In this document: positions 41,987 through 49,779 of the stretch, one piece after another
Layout: every line of letters begins with the position of its first letter
Position numbering within the stretch: the stretch's first letter is position 1
Origin: Bacteroidales bacterium
GTDB taxonomy: Bacteria > Bacteroidota > Bacteroidia > Bacteroidales > F082
Assembly (NCBI GenBank): GCA_021647205.1
Contig: JAKIVD010000002.1
Span: forward strand, 62,001-126,000
Direction of reading: 5' to 3'
Length of the DNA: 64,000 nucleotides
The notes under the pieces: model-generated
Databases searched by the model: none
Seen by the model: the letters and a program-made list of their open reading frames with translations, nothing else
What the model was told of the DNA's origin: nothing
Program-made: the position numbers and the translations under genes

Positions 41987-42490
41987 ATGTATCAAAAAAT
42001 GATCATCTCCCAAATCGTCGCCGCATCTCTCAACAACGTCATTGGCGTGCACAACGGCCTGCCCTGGAAAATGCCCAACGATACGGCCTATTTTAAAGCC
42101 AAAACCCTTAAACACCATATTGTGATGGGCCGGAGGAATTACGAAGCCGAAGGCAAAGCCCTTCCCGACAGGGTGAATATCGTGCTTACGCGAAATAGGG
42201 CTTATCAAATAACTGATGGCATCGTTGTTCATCAAATTGAAGATGCTATTGCCATTGCTGAAAAAGCGGGGGAAAAAGAACTCTTCATTGTGGGTGGTGC
42301 CAAAATCTACAAACTGGCGATGCCTTTTACCAATCGGATTTACCTGACAAGAATTCACACGGAAGTCGATGGCGATACTTTTTATCCTGAACCAGACTGG
42401 GACAAGTGGAAGGAAACCTCAAAAATCCGGCACAAAAAAGACCAGTCCAATCCTTTTGATTATGATTTTCTGGTTTATGAAAGGGAATAA
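41987..42490 (+). CDS. folA: Dihydrofolate reductase
   Basis: Reduces dihydrofolate to tetrahydrofolate with NADPH. MIISQIVAASLNNVIGVHNGLPWKMPND is the canonical opening with the substrate and Met20-loop residues, HHIVMGRRNYE is the NADPH-binding block, and LFIVGGAKIYKLAMP is the second conserved block. The start is ATG 41987 or ATG 41999; the in-frame ATG 41924 precedes the promoter box and encodes a hydrophobic stretch that is not part of the family. About 168 residues, normal length. Divergent from ATPase gene 3. Confidence 0.93.
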   Translation: MYQKMIISQIVAASLNNVIGVHNGLPWKMPNDTAYFKAKTLKHHIVMGRRNYEAEGKALPDRVNIVLTRNRAYQITDGIVVHQIEDAIAIAEKAGEKELFIVGGAKIYKLAMPFTNRIYLTRIHTEVDGDTFYPEPDWDKWKETSKIRHKKDQSNPFDYDFLVYERE

Positions 42491-42506
42491 GAGATTCTTT
42501 CGCTCT

Positions 42507-42525
42507 TCAGGATTTGTAATCCTGA
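42507..42525. repeat. Small hairpin with TTTGTAA loop
   Basis: TCAGGATT pairs perfectly with AATCCTGA around TGT, shortly after the folA stop. A weak AATT/AATT version lies at about 42540-42550. Confidence 0.75.
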
Positions 42526-42580
42526 TGCCAGGGGTATAAAATTTGTAATTCTTTTGGGTGAATTGTAAATCCATTATTTT

Positions 42581-42609
42581 GCTGTTCGGAATTACAAATC
42601 CCGAACAGC
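42581..42609. repeat. Hairpin with TTTGTAA loop, minus-strand orientation
   Basis: GCTGTTCGGAATT and AATCCCGAACAGC form a 13-bp stem with one A-C mismatch (a G-T wobble on the other strand) around ACA, the complement of TGT. Confidence 0.75.
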
Positions 42610-42644
42610 ACCATTGTTGATCCCCTCACCAACAATACATTTGC

Positions 42645-42652
42645 TAACTTTG
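42645..42652 (+). promoter_or_regulatory. -7 promoter box of the PHP phosphatase gene
   Basis: TAACTTTG, 3 nt before ATG 42656; implies a leaderless mRNA and fixes the start. Confidence 0.7.
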
Positions 42653-42655
42653 CAC

Positions 42656-43510
42656 ATGCTAAAATTCAACCTTCACCAGCACAGCCTGTTTTCGGATGGA
42701 AAGGCCGAACCCGAAGCTTTCGCCAGCAAGGCGGTGCAATTGGGTTTAACAACCATTGGATTTTCCGAACATTCACCCTTACCTTTCGACAATTCGTTTT
42801 CTTTAAAAGAAGAACGGGTTAACGATTACATCGAAACAATTGATGCGTTAAAAGAAGAATACAAAGGCAGACTGTTCATTTACAGGGCTTTGGAGATGGA
42901 TTTTATACCGGACATGTCAACTGATTTTTCCTATTGGAAAAACCGTTGCCAAACCGATTACCTCATCGGCTCGGTGCACCTTGTAAAGCCAGAGGGTCAC
43001 GACGAACTTTGGTTTACCGACGGCCCTGACTTTCGTATTTATGACGAAGGCATCCAAAAGTATTTTGATGGCGATATCAAAAAAGCGGTGAAAACCTTTT
43101 ACCATCAAACCAACCAAATGATCGAAACTCAGGATTTCGATATTGTAGGCCATGTGGATAAAATCAAAATGCACAACCGGGGCCGCTTCTTTTCTGAAGA
43201 CGAAAAATGGTATCAAAATCTGATTGACGAAACCCTGGAACTCATCAAACAAAAAGGATTAATTGTTGAAGTGAATACCCGCGGATTGTACAAAAAACGC
43301 TCCGACAGCCTTTTCCCGGATGGAAATGCGCTGCAAAAAGTAAAGCAATTAAATATTCCGGTTTTGATTTCTTCCGATGCCCACCAACCCGATGAAATGA
43401 ATCAGCTTTTTACATACACCCAACAACGCTTACTTGATTTTGGCTTTCGGGAACTGATGTTTTTCGAAAATGGAAAATGGCTTGTACAGGAGCTGAAAAC
43501 AGATTTATAA
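42656..43510 (+). CDS. PHP-domain histidinol-phosphatase-like protein
   Basis: A 284-residue PHP (polymerase and histidinol phosphatase) domain protein starting MLKFNLHQHSLFSDGKAEPE. LHQHSLFSDG supplies the first metal-binding His pair, GFSEHSPLP another His, DFDIVGHVDKIK and SSDAHQPDEM the remaining ones. It resembles HisK-type histidinol phosphatase, the last-but-one step of histidine synthesis, though no other his gene is nearby, so another phosphoester is possible. The longer frame from 42614 is rejected because the promoter box lies within it. Confidence 0.85.
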   Translation: MLKFNLHQHSLFSDGKAEPEAFASKAVQLGLTTIGFSEHSPLPFDNSFSLKEERVNDYIETIDALKEEYKGRLFIYRALEMDFIPDMSTDFSYWKNRCQTDYLIGSVHLVKPEGHDELWFTDGPDFRIYDEGIQKYFDGDIKKAVKTFYHQTNQMIETQDFDIVGHVDKIKMHNRGRFFSEDEKWYQNLIDETLELIKQKGLIVEVNTRGLYKKRSDSLFPDGNALQKVKQLNIPVLISSDAHQPDEMNQLFTYTQQRLLDFGFRELMFFENGKWLVQELKTDL

Positions 43511-43699
43511 ACTTTTCCAAAGTTCCAAACTTTGGAAAAGCTTAACTGAAAAATTGTCATTTTTTCCTGTTAAGACCTGTTAAAATCCTGTCAAAATTTG
43601 TCCATTCAAATGTCAATATTTCAGTTTAACTGCTTGGCACTTAAGTTGGTTACTGGATACTGAAAAAAGATGTTTAACAAAAATATGGAGGGTTAAGTT
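43511..43699. other. Region upstream of the Hsp20 gene
   Basis: 189 bp with the hairpin at 43512 and A+T-rich DNA. No consensus promoter box or known heat-shock operator was recognised. Confidence 0.3.
43512..43540. repeat. Perfect 13-bp hairpin
   Basis: CTTTTCCAAAGTT and AACTTTGGAAAAG around the loop CCA, just after the PHP phosphatase stop. It may act as a terminator despite lacking a strong T run; a shorter TCCAAA/TTTGGA version occurs near 7620. Confidence 0.7.
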
Positions 43700-44134
43700 A
43701 TGAAACTGGTAAAAAGAAATGCCGATTTGGGCCTTCCGACTTTATGGGAAGACCTGTTCAACAACGATGTGTTTAATTTCCCGTCGTTTGTTGCAAGAGG
43801 GACAACGGTTCCGGCCGTAAACATTTCAGAAACCGACAATGACTATACGGTTGAGATGGCTGTCCCGGGAATGAAAAAAAGTGATTTTAACATCAATCTC
43901 GATCACAATTCACTGACCATCTCTTCACAACAACAGGTAGAGAAAGAAGAAAAAGCAAAGAACTTCACCAAGAAAGAGTTCAGTTACCGATCATTTGAGC
44001 GGTCGTTTACTTTGCCTGAAACCGTTGATCAGGAAAAGATCTCGGCAAAATACACCGACGGCGTGCTGAAGGTTGTTTTGCCGAAAAAGGAAGAGGCCAA
44101 AGCACAACCGGCTAAAATGATCAAGGTTTCTTAA
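43700..44134 (+). CDS. Hsp20/alpha-crystallin family small heat-shock protein
   Basis: A 144-residue holdase chaperone. The alpha-crystallin domain spans about residues 35-140: AVNISETDNDYTVEMAVPGM, the loop with YRSFERSFTLPETVD, and the family signature ISAKYTDGVLKVVLPKKE. GVLKVVLPK is the A-x-x-x-n-GVL motif. A purine-rich GGAGG lies 12 nt before the ATG, a clear Shine-Dalgarno, which is uncommon among genes of this window. It is followed by a lipoprotein gene with an equally strong site, so the two may be co-expressed under stress. Confidence 0.95.
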   Translation: MKLVKRNADLGLPTLWEDLFNNDVFNFPSFVARGTTVPAVNISETDNDYTVEMAVPGMKKSDFNINLDHNSLTISSQQQVEKEEKAKNFTKKEFSYRSFERSFTLPETVDQEKISAKYTDGVLKVVLPKKEEAKAQPAKMIKVS

Positions 44135-44190
44135 TCAAACAAGTTTTAAGTGGGCCGGCCCCCCTTGCGGGCTGGCTCTTTGCTTTCAGG

Positions 44191-44209
44191 AAAGGAGGTA
44201 TCGACAATG
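44191..44209 (+). promoter_or_regulatory. Strong Shine-Dalgarno before the lipoprotein gene
   Basis: AAAGGAGG about 8 nt before ATG 44207; it selects this start over the longer frame from 44150, which would translate a GCCGGCCC/GGGCTGGC hairpin between the two genes. Confidence 0.65.
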
Positions 44210-44677
44210 AAAAAAATATTGTTTCTGCTGACAATTCCTTTATTGGTTGTTTCGTGCAACGCACAGAACACAAAAAGCAATCAGGAAAAAGAACAGGATA
44301 AGGCTGCCGTCCAACCGAAAGTGGACGTTCAAGTGAACAAAGTGTACGACGAAAACGGAAACCTGGTTGGTTACGACTCGACTTATGTTTGGTCCTACAC
44401 CAATGAATACGGTAATACGGTGGATGTGGACATCGACTCTGTTTTGTCACAACTCAGGCCACTGATTGGCATGCAGTATCCCGATTTTTTCAACAACCAT
44501 TACAATGGTTTTTTAGGGGATTCGTTGTTTTATCAGGATTTTCTGTCACCCGATTATTTCATGAACAGGTGGCAACAACAAATGCACCACATGAACCGGA
44601 TGATGTACGAAATGGATTCGATAAAACAATTATTCTTACAGGAAGAATACCCGGGTTTGGAAAAACAGGAAAGGTAA
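44207..44677 (+). CDS. Small lipoprotein of unknown function
   Basis: A 156-residue protein with a lipoprotein signal (MKKILFLLTIPLLVVSC, lipidated Cys near 17). The mature part contains KVYDENGNLVGYDSTYVWSYTNEYG and a Met/Gln/His-rich helical end (RWQQQMHHMNRMMYEMDSIKQLF). It is 72 bp downstream of the Hsp20 gene with a hairpin between them, suggesting an operon with an attenuating or processing site. No family recognised; the helical, Met-rich end might serve as a periplasmic chaperone, but that is speculation. Confidence 0.75.
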   Translation: MKKILFLLTIPLLVVSCNAQNTKSNQEKEQDKAAVQPKVDVQVNKVYDENGNLVGYDSTYVWSYTNEYGNTVDVDIDSVLSQLRPLIGMQYPDFFNNHYNGFLGDSLFYQDFLSPDYFMNRWQQQMHHMNRMMYEMDSIKQLFLQEEYPGLEKQER

Positions 44678-44714
44678 TTGGTTGAATCATTGAATATATG
44701 AGCAGGCTCTTCCA

Positions 44715-44732
44715 TCCCGATTGCTATCGGGA
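44715..44732. terminator. Hairpin between convergent genes
   Basis: TCCCGAT and ATCGGGA form a 7-bp stem around TGCT. This short palindrome is common in Bacteroidota intergenic DNA; here it lies between a plus-strand lipoprotein gene and minus-strand fabH and may end both transcripts. Confidence 0.5.
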
Positions 44733-44789
44733 CCCGAACGCAGGTAAGTCTTTTTATCTCAGGCCTGGCGGGGTTTTGTGTCTGAAGGT

Positions 44790-45788
44790 TTATTTGGGGT
44801 CGTAAGCCCATTTTAAATAAATGGCTCCCCAGGTAAAGCCACCACCAAAAGCCGCAAGCACCAGGTTGTCGCCTTTTTTAAGTTTGGGCTCCCATTCGTG
44901 GAGGCACATCGGGATGGTGCCGTTTGTCGTATTGCCATAGCGTTCAATGTTAATCATAACCTTTTCTTTATCAATGCCCATACGCCGTGCAGTGGCATCA
45001 ATAATACGGAGGTTGGCCTGGTGGGGGACAAGATAAGCAATGTTATCGCTATTCAGGTTATTTCGCTCCATCATTTCAGCAGAAACATCGGCCATGCCTT
45101 TTACGGCAAACTTGAAAACAGATTTTCCTTCCTGCCGGATATAATGCTGTAGTGCATCTACGGTTTCATGTGTCGGGGGCAAAACGGAACCACCGGCTTT
45201 CTGGTACAAGTATTTACGACCCGAACCATCTGTATATGTTTTTGAATCTATAATTCCAAAACCTTCGGTATTGGGTTCGAGCAGTACGGCACCTCCCGCA
45301 TCACCAAACAAAATACAAGTTGTCCGGTCGGTGTAATCAACAATTGCAGACATTTTATCGGCCCCAACAACAATTACTTTTTTGTATTGGCCCGTTTCAA
45401 TAAATTTTGAAGCGGTAATCAGGGTAAAAAGAAATCCTGAACAGGCGGCATTGATGTCAAAACTCCAGGCATTTTTTATCCCGACTTTGTCGGAAACAAT
45501 GTTGGCCGATGCCGGGAAAAGCTGGTCGGGCGTTACCGTGGCCATGATCAATAAATCAATTTCATCGGGCGAAGTGCCGGTTTTTTCCAGCAGGCCTTTT
45601 ACAGCTTCGGCCGCAATGTCAGAAGAGCCGAGCCCCTCCCCTTTTAAAATGTGTCTTTCTTTAATTCCGGTACGGGACATGATCCATTCATCCGAAGTAT
45701 CGACCATGGTTTCAAGTTCTGCATTCGTTAAAATATACTCGGGCACCCAACCGTGAATGCCGGTTATTGCTGCTGTAATTTTTGACAT
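44790..45788 (-). CDS. fabH: 3-oxoacyl-ACP synthase III
   Basis: KASIII starts fatty-acid elongation by condensing acetyl-CoA with malonyl-ACP. Catalytic residues are visible: Cys in NAACSGFL (near 113), His in PHQANLRI (near 244) and Asn in GNTTNGT (near 274). ATG 45788 ([13 protein letters not shown]) gives 332 residues; a frame extending to 45818 is not family-like. It is the last gene of the DUF177-rpmF-fabH series, an arrangement conserved in many bacteria (usually with plsX). Confidence 0.95.
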   Translation of the reverse strand: MSKITAAITGIHGWVPEYILTNAELETMVDTSDEWIMSRTGIKERHILKGEGLGSSDIAAEAVKGLLEKTGTSPDEIDLLIMATVTPDQLFPASANIVSDKVGIKNAWSFDINAACSGFLFTLITASKFIETGQYKKVIVVGADKMSAIVDYTDRTTCILFGDAGGAVLLEPNTEGFGIIDSKTYTDGSGRKYLYQKAGGSVLPPTHETVDALQHYIRQEGKSVFKFAVKGMADVSAEMMERNNLNSDNIAYLVPHQANLRIIDATARRMGIDKEKVMINIERYGNTTNGTIPMCLHEWEPKLKKGDNLVLAAFGGGFTWGAIYLKWAYDPK

Positions 45789-45890
45789 ATTCAAATTATT
45801 TGCCTGGTTAAGTTGCAAAACTAATGATTTTTATTTCAGGCTCACCCAATACCCCGCCTCCTGTAATTAACAACCAAAATAAATACAAAA

Positions 45891-45918
45891 ACTCCTGACC
45901 ACCAAAACAGTCAAGAGT
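45891..45918 (-). terminator. Terminator-like hairpin after rpmF
   Basis: ACTCCTGAC and GTCAAGAGT pair (one wobble) with a T-rich tail on the minus strand. It lies between rpmF and fabH, so it may lower fabH expression relative to rpmF. Confidence 0.6.
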
Positions 45919-45985
45919 TTGTATATTTTGATGCGCGCACAAATACGTGCGTTTTCATCGCCGCATCAGGTAAAAAAAGCGCCTG

Positions 45986-46177
45986 CTATTCGGCCTTGGC
46001 GTTTTCCACTACCAGCTTTCCTTTGTAGTAAAGGTCGCCATCAACGTAGTAGGCACGATGGTAAACATGGACAGTCCCTGTGGTCGGACAGGTGGCCAGT
46101 TGCGGTGAACTCGCTTTGTAATGCGTTCTCCTTTTGTCTCTTCTGGTTTTCGAAATTTTTCGCTTCGGATGTGCCAT
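45986..46177 (-). CDS. rpmF: 50S ribosomal protein L32
   Basis: A 63-residue basic protein, [19 protein letters not shown] being the diagnostic start. The [15 protein letters not shown] segment holds only one cysteine, so this is the zinc-free form. It is 18 bp downstream of the DUF177 gene. Confidence 0.97.
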   Translation of the reverse strand: MAHPKRKISKTRRDKRRTHYKASSPQLATCPTTGTVHVYHRAYYVDGDLYYKGKLVVENAKAE

Positions 46178-46195
46178 TTTCTTTTATTGTTTAAA

Positions 46196-46708
46196 TTATT
46201 TCCGTTTTAATTTTTTCAATACTTCCCATCTGGGATCTTCTTTTTGCTTTGCATATTGGTTGAGCTGTCCGGTCATCGTTATGTTGCACCCGCTTTCCCC
46301 GTTTTCATCATCGGGATGGATATTTTGCAGCGGCAGTATAATACTGATGTACTCAAACAAATACTGATCCAGGGCGATGTTGCTTTCGGAAAAAGGAAGT
46401 ACAATTACTTCGTCCGATTCTTCCACAAAGGTATCGCCAAACCTGACGATCAGCCTGAACCGGCCTGTTACGGGCTGGTCGAAACGCTCCAGGCAGCGAT
46501 CGCACGGCAGGTTGATGTTTCCTTCAATCTGAAAGTCAAGATTCATCAACCTTGATTCTTTCAGCAAATCAACATGGGCTTTTAAACTGCCGCTGATGCC
46601 TTCAAAATATGCAAAGCTTTCAAAGAACGCTTGTCCAACTTCAAAGTCAAACGAATGGTTTCCCAGGCTTAATCCTTTGAAAGGTATGGTAAAACCGGCT
46701 TTCGTCAT
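46196..46708 (-). CDS. DUF177 (YceD-family) protein
   Basis: A 170-residue protein with LPCDRCLERFDQPV near residue 68, the CxxCL motif of the YceD/DUF177 family, typically encoded directly before rpmF as here. The family is associated with 23S rRNA or ribosome biogenesis. A TACTTTTG box lies 19 nt before the start, which sets the promoter for DUF177-rpmF-fabH. Confidence 0.9.
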   Translation of the reverse strand: MTKAGFTIPFKGLSLGNHSFDFEVGQAFFESFAYFEGISGSLKAHVDLLKESRLMNLDFQIEGNINLPCDRCLERFDQPVTGRFRLIVRFGDTFVEESDEVIVLPFSESNIALDQYLFEYISIILPLQNIHPDDENGESGCNITMTGQLNQYAKQKEDPRWEVLKKLKRK

Positions 46709-47044
46709 CTCCTGAAAAATTGGGCGGCAAAAGTAAAACTTATTCTTATGATAAACAAATTATTAAAAGCAATAATCAAGTGGTAGGTTCAAGTGGCAAC
46801 GGTTACCTGTAAATATTGGGCTACCGTTAAAACTATTTGAGATACAACGGGTTACGTTTCTAACCTAAAAATATTTCACTTTATTTTGTAAGGAATGCTA
46901 TAATCAAAGGACTAACATCCAACTTGTTTTGCCTGCTTTCGGCAGAAGCAGATGCTTCATCCCAAAACAATAACAAAACCAGGTGATACCTCCACCAGCC
47001 AAAGGGTTTACAAAGGGGGTAATTATTTAAAAAATACAATACAA
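46709..47044. other. Divergent gap before the LVIVD protein
   Basis: 336 bp. Apart from the DUF177 promoter box and a small CTGC/GCAG hairpin near 46933-46945, nothing is recognised; no clear promoter was found for the plus-strand gene. Confidence 0.4.
46728..46735 (-). promoter_or_regulatory. -7 promoter box for DUF177-rpmF-fabH
   Basis: TACTTTTG on the minus strand, 19 nt before ATG 46708. Confidence 0.65.
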
Positions 47045-48622
47045 ATGAAAAGAAAAATACTTTCCACCCTCTTCGCGATATCTTGTTTGATCTCCTTCGG
47101 GCAACTGAACATGACCCAGTTGGGCCAACTGGCTTATAGTAAAAATTTAAATGATATATGGGGTTATGTTGACACTGCCGGAAACGAATATGCGCTGGTT
47201 GGTGTTTTCGACGGCCTGTCGGTTGTTGACGTATCAGATCCCGCCTCGCCCGTCGAGGTTCATTTTGAGCAAGGTGTTAATTCTTCATGGAGAGACATCA
47301 AAACCTGGGGCAGGTATGCTTACGTTTCCACTGAAGGGGGCGGCGGAATTGTGATAATTGACCTGAGCCCTTTGCCGGGTACTATCACCAGCTCAACTTC
47401 TTTTACGGGCTCAGGCTATTCGTTTAGCTCTGTACACAATCTGTACATTGATGAATCAGGGAAGCTGTATATTTTTGGTGCCGATAACGGTGCGGGCGGG
47501 GCCATCATTTGCGACCTGACTGCCGACCCGATGAACCCCGTGGAACTGGGAAGGTATGATTTAAATTATTTTCACGACGGGATGGCGCGGGGTGATACCC
47601 TTTGGGGTGCCGCACTTTACCAGGGAAAACTTTATGCCGTGGATGTGAGTGATCCGGCAAACCCGGCCGTACTGGGAACCGTGTCCACACCCGACCAGTT
47701 TACCCACAATGCCTGGGTTTCCGGTGACGGAGAGACCGTTTTCACGACGGATGAAGAAAGCGGGGCTTTTGTGACGGCTTTCGATGTTACCGACATGCAG
47801 AACATTTTTGAAACCGACCGCGTCCAGTCCAATCCGGGTTCGGGTGTTATTCCGCACAATGTACATGTAAACAACAACTTTCTTGTAAGTTCTTATTATG
47901 CTGACGGTGTGCTGATCCACGATGCGGCACGGCCGGGAAACCTGATAGAAGTCGGGAATTTTGATACTTCCCCTTCGCATTCAGGTGATGGCTACGACGG
48001 TTGCTGGGGTGCTTACCCTTTTCTGCCGTCAGGAAATATTTTGGCTTCCGACATGGAAGAAGGCTTGTATATTCTGGAACCTGACTACCAAAGGGCTTGT
48101 TATCTCGAAGGACTTGTTACGGACAGCATCACCGGCCTGAAATTAAAAAATGTCAATATCCGTATCCTTTCTGCCGAAATTTCCACAACAACTGCAATGG
48201 ATGGAACCTACGCCTTTGGGACAGTGGATTCGGGGATGTACGATATTGAGTTTTCCCATCAGGATTATGCCACGGATACCGTCAGGGATGTAGAACTGGG
48301 TAACGGTCAGCTGACAACACTCGACCACATCATGTCGAGTTGGTTTACAGCTATTCAGGACCAAATTAGTCCGGACCAGCCGAGCGCCTATCCCAATCCT
48401 TTTAAGACAGGACTTACCGTTGATTACTACCTGAGCGGACCGGTGTCCGGGGGTGCATCCCTTGGGGTTTTTGATGCGACAGGCCGGCTTATTGAAGAAT
48501 TTCCTCTCCGGTCGGCATCGGGCTCGGTACAAATCGGGAAGAACTATCCAAAAGGTTTTTACCTGATTAAAATAGGGAATGGTTCGGGAATGATAAAGAC
48601 ACTGAAAGTGAACAAGCAATAA
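47045..48622 (+). CDS. LVIVD-repeat (choice-of-anchor B) protein with T9SS sorting tail
   Basis: A 525-residue secreted protein. Signal peptide MKRKILSTLFAISCLISFGQ. The central part contains repeated blades with (V/A)VDVSDP(A)(S/N)P motifs (VVDVSDPASPVEV, AVDVSDPANPAVL), typical of LVIVD beta-propellers. A carboxypeptidase-regulatory-like domain follows (LEGLVTDSITGLKLKNVNIRI). The end, YPNPFKTGLTVDYYL...GRLIEEFPL...GFYLIKIGNG, is a type A T9SS tail, so the protein is exported across the outer membrane and probably anchored or released. I start at ATG 47045; a longer frame from 46952 lacks a signal sequence. Confidence 0.85.
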   Translation: MKRKILSTLFAISCLISFGQLNMTQLGQLAYSKNLNDIWGYVDTAGNEYALVGVFDGLSVVDVSDPASPVEVHFEQGVNSSWRDIKTWGRYAYVSTEGGGGIVIIDLSPLPGTITSSTSFTGSGYSFSSVHNLYIDESGKLYIFGADNGAGGAIICDLTADPMNPVELGRYDLNYFHDGMARGDTLWGAALYQGKLYAVDVSDPANPAVLGTVSTPDQFTHNAWVSGDGETVFTTDEESGAFVTAFDVTDMQNIFETDRVQSNPGSGVIPHNVHVNNNFLVSSYYADGVLIHDAARPGNLIEVGNFDTSPSHSGDGYDGCWGAYPFLPSGNILASDMEEGLYILEPDYQRACYLEGLVTDSITGLKLKNVNIRILSAEISTTTAMDGTYAFGTVDSGMYDIEFSHQDYATDTVRDVELGNGQLTTLDHIMSSWFTAIQDQISPDQPSAYPNPFKTGLTVDYYLSGPVSGGASLGVFDATGRLIEEFPLRSASGSVQIGKNYPKGFYLIKIGNGSGMIKTLKVNKQ

Positions 48623-48801
48623 TTTTTTATCATCAGCAGTCCACCGGTTCATTCTCATCATTTTTTTGTTGTTTTCCCTTTCTGACACTGACTCCCACAG
48701 TTGGTTCCCCCCGAAAAATTGCAAATGCCACGCTCGGATTTCCTTATTGTTTTGAAAGCTTAAAAATTGAGTGACAATGTGTAGTCCTTGACAATTAAAT
48801 T

Positions 48802-48809
48802 TAATTTTG
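48802..48809 (+). promoter_or_regulatory. -7 promoter box of the proline dehydrogenase gene
   Basis: TAATTTTG, 27 nt before ATG 48837. Confidence 0.55.
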
Positions 48810-48836
48810 TTTTCTTTTTCAATTAATCGAAAGCCG

Positions 48837-49754
48837 ATGATGTGGTTTAATAAACTGGTTGCCGCTTTATTGCCGTTGCTGCCAAAAAAACTGGTCTGGT
48901 TCTTTTCAAAAAGATATATTGCCGGAAAAACTTTGCAGGAAGCCATTCGAATTTCCAAAAAACTGAATGCGCAGAATTATATGGTAACCATTGATTTGCT
49001 GGGGGAGTTCATCACGAAGCTTGAAGAAGCCGAAAAAAATAAGAACAACTACCTGAACATCATCGAAACCATGGAAGCAGAAAATGTGCGCGGAAATTAT
49101 TCGCTAAAACCCACTATGTTCGGCTTGCTCATCGACAAGGATATCTGCTACCAAAACATCCGGGAAATCGTGAAAAAGGCCGCTTTTCACGACAATTTTG
49201 TCCGTATCGACATGGAAGACTCGCAGTGCGTTGACCTGGAAATAGATATGTTCAGGAAGCTGAAGCAGGAATTCCCAAAGAATGTGGGGCTGGTGTTGCA
49301 GGCCTATATGCGCAGGACGATGGACGACATCAAAAACATGCTGGACCTGCATTCGGAAGAAATACCCATTAACTTCCGCTTGTGCAAAGGTATTTACGTT
49401 GAGCCCGAAAGTATCGCCTATAAAAAGTACGATGAAATAAACAGGCATTTTCTTGAAGACCTGGAATTCATGTTTCAAAAAGGGATTTATCCCGGTATTG
49501 CCACCCACGATGTTCCCCTGGTCGAAGGTGCTTACAAACTGATAGAAAAGTACAAGGTTCCTAATGACAAATTTGAATTCCAGATGCTTTACGGCGTTAC
49601 GCCCCACTTACGGCAACGCATTCTTGACAAAGGTTACAACTTACGTGTGTACATCCCTTTCGGAAAAGACTGGTTTGCCTACTCAACCCGGCGCCTGAAA
49701 GAAAACCCCAAAATGGCTCAGGACATTATCAAAGCCATATTTGTCAGGGGGTAA
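48837..49754 (+). CDS. Proline dehydrogenase family protein
   Basis: A 305-residue FAD-dependent enzyme oxidising L-proline to pyrroline-5-carboxylate. It has the mono-functional (PutA-like domain only) size. The TIM-barrel ends with FEFQMLYGVTPHLRQRI and VRVYIPFGKDWFAYSTRRLKENP, the typical substrate-binding block with RRL. NVRGNYSLKPTMFGL and DMEDSQCVD lie earlier. Start is ATG 48837 or 48840 (two adjacent ATGs). It sits 25 bp before the S41 protease, perhaps transcribed together, but no functional link is obvious. Confidence 0.9.
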   Translation: MMWFNKLVAALLPLLPKKLVWFFSKRYIAGKTLQEAIRISKKLNAQNYMVTIDLLGEFITKLEEAEKNKNNYLNIIETMEAENVRGNYSLKPTMFGLLIDKDICYQNIREIVKKAAFHDNFVRIDMEDSQCVDLEIDMFRKLKQEFPKNVGLVLQAYMRRTMDDIKNMLDLHSEEIPINFRLCKGIYVEPESIAYKKYDEINRHFLEDLEFMFQKGIYPGIATHDVPLVEGAYKLIEKYKVPNDKFEFQMLYGVTPHLRQRILDKGYNLRVYIPFGKDWFAYSTRRLKENPKMAQDIIKAIFVRG

Positions 49755-49779
49755 ATTAATACAAAAACCACTTGCAAGC

